9,255 nt of DNA, taken from contig JAJYZN010000087.1 of the NCBI GenBank assembly GCA_021799915.1, forward strand, positions 1,922 through 11,176, in the 5' to 3' direction. Origin of the DNA: Actinomycetes bacterium (GTDB lineage: Bacteria; Actinomycetota; Acidimicrobiia; Acidimicrobiales; RAAP-2). The stretch's first letter is position 1. Every line of letters begins with the position of its first letter. This document shows, one piece after another, positions 5,698-9,255 of the stretch. The notes beneath the pieces are model-generated. The model worked only from the letters and a program-made list of their open reading frames with translations, did no database searches and was not told where the DNA came from. Position numbers and translations under genes: made by a program.

Positions 5698-6953
5698 AGG
5701 TCTGCTCCCTTCGTTCGGGCCCGGTCCGCTCGGCGATCGCCGGAGACACCCGGGGAAGCGGCGCGGCTCACCCAGGATCCCCATCCCGCCTTGGTCGCGC
5801 CATCGACCACTCTGGGAACCCTGGGGCCAATCCCGCAGAGCACCTCGTAGCTGATGGTCCCGAGGAGCTCCGCCCACTCGTCCGCCGTGATCTCCTCGTC
5901 GCCCTGGCGGCCGAGGAGGGTGACCGGATCCCCCGGCGCCACGCTCGTGTCGTCGCCACAGTCCACCAGTATCTGGTCCATCGTCACCATTCCGGCCAGG
6001 GGCCTCCGACGGCCACCGATCAGGACGTGGTACCCGGATTCGAAGAGGGCCCTCGGCACACCGTCGGCATAGCCGATGGGAACCGTCGCCACCAACGCGG
6101 GGCCCGGGAGCGGACGCAATCTGCCGTAGGAAGGGCGCTCGCCGCTCTCGAGCCACCGCACCGCCGACACCCGGGCCCGCAGCGACATCGCCGGTCTGAG
6201 GGCCTCGCCTCCACTGGAGTCGAGCAGCACCGGCGCCATCGCGGGCGACGGGAGCTGCCCGTAGAGAGCGATCCCGCAGCGAACCATGTCGTAACGAGCC
6301 CGGGGCCAGGCCATGGTCCCGGCCGAGTTCGCGGCATGCAGCACCGCCGGGCGGGCTCGGGGACCGGCCAGCGCACGGACCAGCTCGTCAAAGCGGTCCA
6401 GCTGAGATGCGGTGAAGGCACGATCCTCTTCGGACTGCCCGTCGGCCACCGCCAGGTGGGTCCAGAGGCCTTCGAGCACGAGCTCGGGTGCCTCGGCAAT
6501 CGAGGTGACGAGCGAAGGGACCACCGAGGGATGGGCGCCGATACGGTGCATCCCGGTATCCACCTTCACGTGGACCGAGAGCCGGGTCCCGAACCTACGA
6601 GCGGCAGTCACCATACGTGTGACCCCTTCGGCGCTCGTCAACGTCGGAGTGAGCCCTCCGGCCACGACGGCGTCGGCAGCGTCGGCAGGCGGCTCGGACA
6701 GGAGCAGGACCGGTTCGGTGATACCGGCCTCGCGCAGCTCGAGGCCTTCTTCCACCAGGGCCACCGCCAGTCCGGCCGCCCCACCCTCGATGGCCGCCCG
6801 ACCCACGCTCGGCGCGCCGTGGCCGTAGGCGTCGGCCTTCACCACAGCACACAGTGCCGCCGGCGCGGCGATCCGCCGGAGGACCGAGGCGTTGTGCCGG
6901 ATCGCCGACAGGTCGACCTCGGCCCATGCCGGTCGCGAGTGACCCTCAGCCAT
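5694..6953 (-). CDS. alr: Alanine racemase (PLP-dependent)
   Basis: Interconverts L- and D-alanine and so supplies D-Ala for peptidoglycan. The fold-III PLP domain begins WAEVDLSAIRHN (10-21). The PLP lysine is in VVKADAYGHG (37-46, K39), the PLP-contacting arginine is in MHRIGA (R137), and RCGIALYG (225-232) follows. The second catalytic base is the tyrosine of VPIGYADG (Y295). GMVTMDQ (321-327) and YEVLCGIGPRVPR (369-381) close the conserved part. At 419 residues it carries about 35 extra C-terminal residues, rich in Arg, Ala and Ser, beyond the usual end. These also hold the hydrolase ribosome binding site. ATG at 6953 gives the expected N-terminus, overlaps the end of nnr by eight bases and has GAGGG about 11 bases upstream. 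Confidence 0.97.
   Translation of the reverse strand: MAEGHSRPAWAEVDLSAIRHNASVLRRIAAPAALCAVVKADAYGHGAPSVGRAAIEGGAAGLAVALVEEGLELREAGITEPVLLLSEPPADAADAVVAGGLTPTLTSAEGVTRMVTAARRFGTRLSVHVKVDTGMHRIGAHPSVVPSLVTSIAEAPELVLEGLWTHLAVADGQSEEDRAFTASQLDRFDELVRALAGPRARPAVLHAANSAGTMAWPRARYDMVRCGIALYGQLPSPAMAPVLLDSSGGEALRPAMSLRARVSAVRWLESGERPSYGRLRPLPGPALVATVPIGYADGVPRALFESGYHVLIGGRRRPLAGMVTMDQILVDCGDDTSVAPGDPVTLLGRQGDEEITADEWAELLGTISYEVLCGIGPRVPRVVDGATKAGWGSWVSRAASPGVSGDRRADRARTKGADL
5705..5711 (-). promoter_or_regulatory. Shine-Dalgarno supporting a CTG start for the hydrolase
   Basis: AAGGGAG on the minus strand, seven bases before CTG at 5697-5695. It lies inside the last codons of alr. Its spacing is ideal for CTG 5697. 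It is over 30 bases from GTG 5673, too far to serve that codon. Confidence 0.6.
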
Positions 6954-8367
6954 GGTCGTTCACGCCCTCACCGGAGGACCGATGAGCCCTCACTCCCGAC
7001 AGCCACGAAGACACGAGCATCGGAAGGTCCGGCGCCACCAGCCCTTCGGCCGCTCCGGCCATGGCTGCCCGCCCGTGCACGTGGGCGGCCAGGGCCGCCG
7101 CCTGGTGCATCGGGACACCACGGGCCACGAAGGCGCCGATCATTCCCGACAGCACGTCTCCGGTGCCGGCGGTGGCCAGCCGGGGTGATCCGGCGGTGGC
7201 CATGAGCACCTCGCCCTCAGGCGACGCCACGGCCGTGGACCGCCCCTTGAGGAGCACCACGGCCCCGGTCAACTCGGCCAACCGGCGGGCCGCGGCCACC
7301 CGGTCCCCTCCGGGGAGGTCACCCGACATTCGCCGGTACTCGCCGTCGTGGGGGGTGAGCACCATTGTGCGCCCGCGCCCGACCTGCGTCGCCAGAGACG
7401 AGACCGACCCCATGGCGAACAGCGCGTCGGCGTCGACCACCACCGGCACCGGGCAGTGGGCGATCAACCTTCGGACTTCGGACTGGGTGGCATCGTCCCT
7501 CCCCAACCCCGGACCGACCACCAGTACCCGACACCGGTCCAAGACGGCCAGGACGTCGCCGGACCAACCGGTGCTCGGCAGAGCGAGGCGGACGGCTTCG
7601 GCCGGCCAGGCCACGACGACCGATGGTCGATCCGGCTCCCAGGACCCGGGGACGGCCAGGCGGACCATGCCGGCTCCGGAGCGGGTCGCACCGGTGGTGG
7701 CGAGGATCGCGGCCCCTTCCATGCCCGGTGACCCGGCCACGACGGCGACAGCAGCGTCCCACTTCTGCGCGTCAGTGGCTCGGAGAGGGAGGAGCCGGGC
7801 GACGTCGCCGTCCTCCATCAGCTTGATGGCCGTGTGCTCGATGCGGACCCCGATGTCGGCCACTTCCACTGTGCCGGCCGTACGAAGCCCGTCGTCCTGG
7901 AGGAGTCCCGGCTTGAGGGCCGCCATCGTCACCGTGAGGTCGGCCGGCAGCGGTGTGCCAGAGGCCCTCCCGGTGTCCCCGTCGACCCCCGAGGGAATGT
8001 CGACGGCCAGTACCTTCGCTCCCTCGGGTACGGCCGGGGCCTCGTAGTGACCCCGAAAGCCGGTGCCATACGCCGCGTCGATGAGCAAGTCGCAACGTGG
8101 CAGCGCCGATCCGGGTTCCGCAGCGTCGACGACCATGGTGCGCGCACCTCGGCGCTCCAGGAGACGGGCCGCCGCCCGACCGTCGGCGCCGTTGCTGCCC
8201 TTGCCGGCCAGGACCACGACCCGGCGCCCGTAGGCCGTCCCCAACAGCTCCAAGGCTCCCCGGACCACTCCTCGCCCGGCACGGGCCACCAAGGTGTCGT
8301 GGTCGACGTGCTCGAGGGCAGCGGCGTCGGCGGCCCGCACTTCGGCCACGGTGGCCACCGGTCGCAT
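6946..8367 (-). CDS. nnr: Bifunctional NAD(P)HX repair enzyme: epimerase (NnrE) plus ADP-dependent dehydratase (NnrD)
   Basis: Repairs hydrated NADH and NADPH (YjeF type). The N-terminal YjeF_N domain epimerises R- to S-NAD(P)HX, and the C-terminal ribokinase-like domain dehydrates S-NAD(P)HX using ADP. In 473 residues the visible parts are the nucleotide loop AGKGSNGADG (54-63), DAAYGTGFRG (97-106), VDIPSGVDGDTG (122-133), the dehydratase start VAGSPGMEGAA (210-220), VVGPGLGRDD (283-292), VVVDADAL (309-316), LTPHDGEYRRM (337-347), LLKG (372-375) and TAGTGDVLSGMIGA (399-412) with the expected catalytic D404. The loop reads GSNGADG where the family usually has GNNGGDG. ATG at 8367 forms a TGATG overlap with the acpS stop and matches the family start. 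A frame extending to 8436 lies inside acpS and is not used. It overlaps alr by eight bases. Confidence 0.95.
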   Translation of the reverse strand: MRPVATVAEVRAADAAALEHVDHDTLVARAGRGVVRGALELLGTAYGRRVVVLAGKGSNGADGRAAARLLERRGARTMVVDAAEPGSALPRCDLLIDAAYGTGFRGHYEAPAVPEGAKVLAVDIPSGVDGDTGRASGTPLPADLTVTMAALKPGLLQDDGLRTAGTVEVADIGVRIEHTAIKLMEDGDVARLLPLRATDAQKWDAAVAVVAGSPGMEGAAILATTGATRSGAGMVRLAVPGSWEPDRPSVVVAWPAEAVRLALPSTGWSGDVLAVLDRCRVLVVGPGLGRDDATQSEVRRLIAHCPVPVVVDADALFAMGSVSSLATQVGRGRTMVLTPHDGEYRRMSGDLPGGDRVAAARRLAELTGAVVLLKGRSTAVASPEGEVLMATAGSPRLATAGTGDVLSGMIGAFVARGVPMHQAAALAAHVHGRAAMAGAAEGLVAPDLPMLVSSWLSGVRAHRSSGEGVNDHG

Positions 8368-8876
8368 CAGCGACCGCCTTCGGCGACGACCAGAGCCACC
8401 GCCAACTGAGCCGTGTGCGTGAGCGACACGTGCCAACGGGTAACGCCTCGGTCCCGGGCCAGCGCAGCCGCGGCCGAGCGCAAGCGCAGACTGGGAGCGC
8501 CGGCCAGAGCACCTGTCCCTGGGTGTCGCACCACCTCCACGTCACGCAGTCCGAAGCTTCCGAGCCCGCTGCCCAGGGCTTTCATCACCGCCTCTTTGGC
8601 TGCGAAGCGAGCAGCCAGCCGTTCAGCCGGATCTCGCCACGCACTGGCATCGGCGCGCTCCCCGTCACTGAAGATCCTCTCGGCCAGCCTGGGGCGCCGG
8701 TCGAGGACGGCCCGGAACCTGGTCACGTCGACAGCATCCACGCCGATCCCCACGACACCGCCGATCCCCACGACACCGCCGATCCCCACGACACCGCCGA
8801 CACCCACGACACCGCCAACCCCCAAGACACCGGATCCCCCTTCGGGTCGCCCCCCGACACCGGCGTCCATGGTCAT
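8367..8876 (-). CDS. acpS: Holo-[acyl-carrier-protein] synthase with repeat-expanded N-terminus
   Basis: Transfers 4'-phosphopantetheine from CoA to acyl carrier protein, activating fatty acid synthesis. The conserved domain begins GIGVDAVDVTRF, contains RLAARFAAKEAVMKALGSG (magnesium- and CoA-binding region) and ends WHVSLTHTAQLAVALVV. From GTG 8753 the product has 128 residues, the normal family size. From ATG 8876 it has 169, with 41 extra residues that are mostly GGVVGI/GGVVGV repeats. The ATG forms an ATGA overlap with the glmS stop, like the couplings elsewhere in this operon, so I annotate the long form. The family length favours 8753 or one of the equivalent GTG codons in the repeats. 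No strong Shine-Dalgarno precedes either. The stop overlaps nnr as TGATG. Confidence 0.9.
   Translation of the reverse strand: MTMDAGVGGRPEGGSGVLGVGGVVGVGGVVGIGGVVGIGGVVGIGVDAVDVTRFRAVLDRRPRLAERIFSDGERADASAWRDPAERLAARFAAKEAVMKALGSGLGSFGLRDVEVVRHPGTGALAGAPSLRLRSAAAALARDRGVTRWHVSLTHTAQLAVALVVAEGGR
8741..8830 (-). repeat. Five 18-bp tandem repeats at the 5' end of acpS, each with an in-frame GTG
   Basis: Units at 8741-8758, 8759-8776 and 8777-8794 are identical (plus strand CGCCGATCCCCACGACAC). Units at 8795-8812 and 8813-8830 are diverged. Read on the minus strand in the acpS frame, the unit gives GTC GTG GGG ATC GGC GGT (VVGIGG). The copy nearest the domain runs straight into the conserved GIGVD strand of AcpS. 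Identical copies sit next to the conserved domain and decayed ones lie further upstream. Confidence 0.92.
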
Positions 8877-9255
8877 TCCACGGTCACCGTCTTGGCCAGG
8901 TTCCGGGGTCGGTCGACGTCATTGCCGAGCCGCCGAGCCAACTGGTAGGCGAGGATCTGGAGCGGCACCACACCGACGACGGGCGACAGGATCGCTTCGG
9001 TCGCGGGCACCCACAACACATGGTCGGCGACCCCTGCAGCCTGATCGTCTCCGTCGTCGGCCACCAGCACCACCGTGGCTCCCCGACTGGCCACTTCGGC
9101 CACGTTGGCGAGCATCTTCTCGTACAGCGGGCTCCGGGTGGCGACCCCTACCACGACGGTACCCGGCTCGATGAGGGCGATCGGCCCGTGCTTCAATTCG
9201 CCCGCCGGATACCGCTCGGCCCGGAGGTAGGAGAGCTCCTTGAGCTTCAACGCCC
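8873..9255 (-). CDS. glmS: Glutamine-fructose-6-phosphate aminotransferase (isomerising), C-terminal fragment
   Basis: The last 127 residues of GlmS, which makes glucosamine-6-phosphate for peptidoglycan precursors; the gene continues past the right edge. The visible part is the end of the second SIS (isomerase) domain. It reads ALKLKELSYLRAERYPAGE, then LKHGPIALI, the loop with the conserved glutamate and lysine that acts in sugar binding and isomerisation. PLQILAYQLARRLGNDVD and the family-specific terminus RPRNLAKTVTVE follow. The TGA stop at 8873-8875 overlaps the acpS ATG by four bases, so the two genes are co-transcribed. The frame is open to the edge and nothing in the fragment looks damaged. 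Confidence 0.95.
   Translation of the reverse strand, partial: ALKLKELSYLRAERYPAGELKHGPIALIEPGTVVVGVATRSPLYEKMLANVAEVASRGATVVLVADDGDDQAAGVADHVLWVPATEAILSPVVGVVPLQILAYQLARRLGNDVDRPRNLAKTVTVE

Noticed and set aside
5698..6156. Upstream extension of the hydrolase to an ATG at 6156 (492 residues)
   Set aside because: The extra 153 residues lie fully within alr in another frame and are Arg/Gly/Pro-rich without conserved features; a start at the alr stop is far better supported.
6027..7205. 392-residue plus-strand open frame opposite alr and nnr
   Set aside because: It crosses a real gene junction on the other strand, has His/Arg/Gly-rich composition and no domain, so it is a shadow of alr and nnr.
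8368..8436. 23-residue upstream extension of nnr
   Set aside because: It lies inside acpS, is Gly/Arg-rich and is not needed; ATG 8367 gives a TGATG junction and the usual YjeF_N start.

Overview
The window is very GC-rich and densely packed. All ten protein genes lie on the minus strand, most overlapping by 1 to 8 bases. The gene order glmS - acpS - nnr - alr - alpha/beta hydrolase - (uracil-DNA glycosylase) - tsaE - tsaB - rimI - tsaD, together with frequent GTG starts, is typical of high-GC Actinomycetota. An Acidimicrobiia-like or other deep actinobacterial lineage is my inference; no marker here settles the taxon.

In the direction of transcription (high to low coordinates) the window holds: the 3' end of glmS (8873-9255, cut by the right edge); acpS (8367-8876), which has a repeat-expanded 5' end; the bifunctional NAD(P)HX repair gene nnr (6946-8367); alanine racemase alr (5694-6953); a membrane-anchored or exported alpha/beta hydrolase that appears to start at CTG (4678-5697); a 61-base gap; a family 4 type [4Fe-4S] uracil-DNA glycosylase (3954-4616); then tsaE, tsaB, rimI and tsaD (814-3957), joined by four-base GTGA/ATGA overlaps. 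After tsaD comes a 187-base spacer with 10-bp tandem repeats framed by a 13-bp inverted repeat. The last gene is rlmN (1-626, cut by the left edge), which probably has its own promoter.

Functionally this is a housekeeping operon. It combines amino-sugar and D-alanine supply for peptidoglycan (glmS, alr), carrier-protein activation (acpS), metabolite repair (nnr), tRNA t6A37 synthesis (tsaB, tsaD, tsaE; tsaC is not in the window), N-terminal acetylation (rimI) and rRNA/tRNA methylation (rlmN). I found no mobile element, CRISPR array, tRNA or rRNA, and no evidence of an undescribed multi-gene system.

The unusual content is at the sequence level. There are three separate short tandem repeat tracts. 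Two have an 18-bp period and lengthen the N-termini of AcpS and RimI in frame. The acpS tract looks like a reiteration of the gene's own first codons, so that each copy carries a possible GTG start. The third is the intergenic 10-bp array. The likely CTG start of the hydrolase is the other point worth checking.
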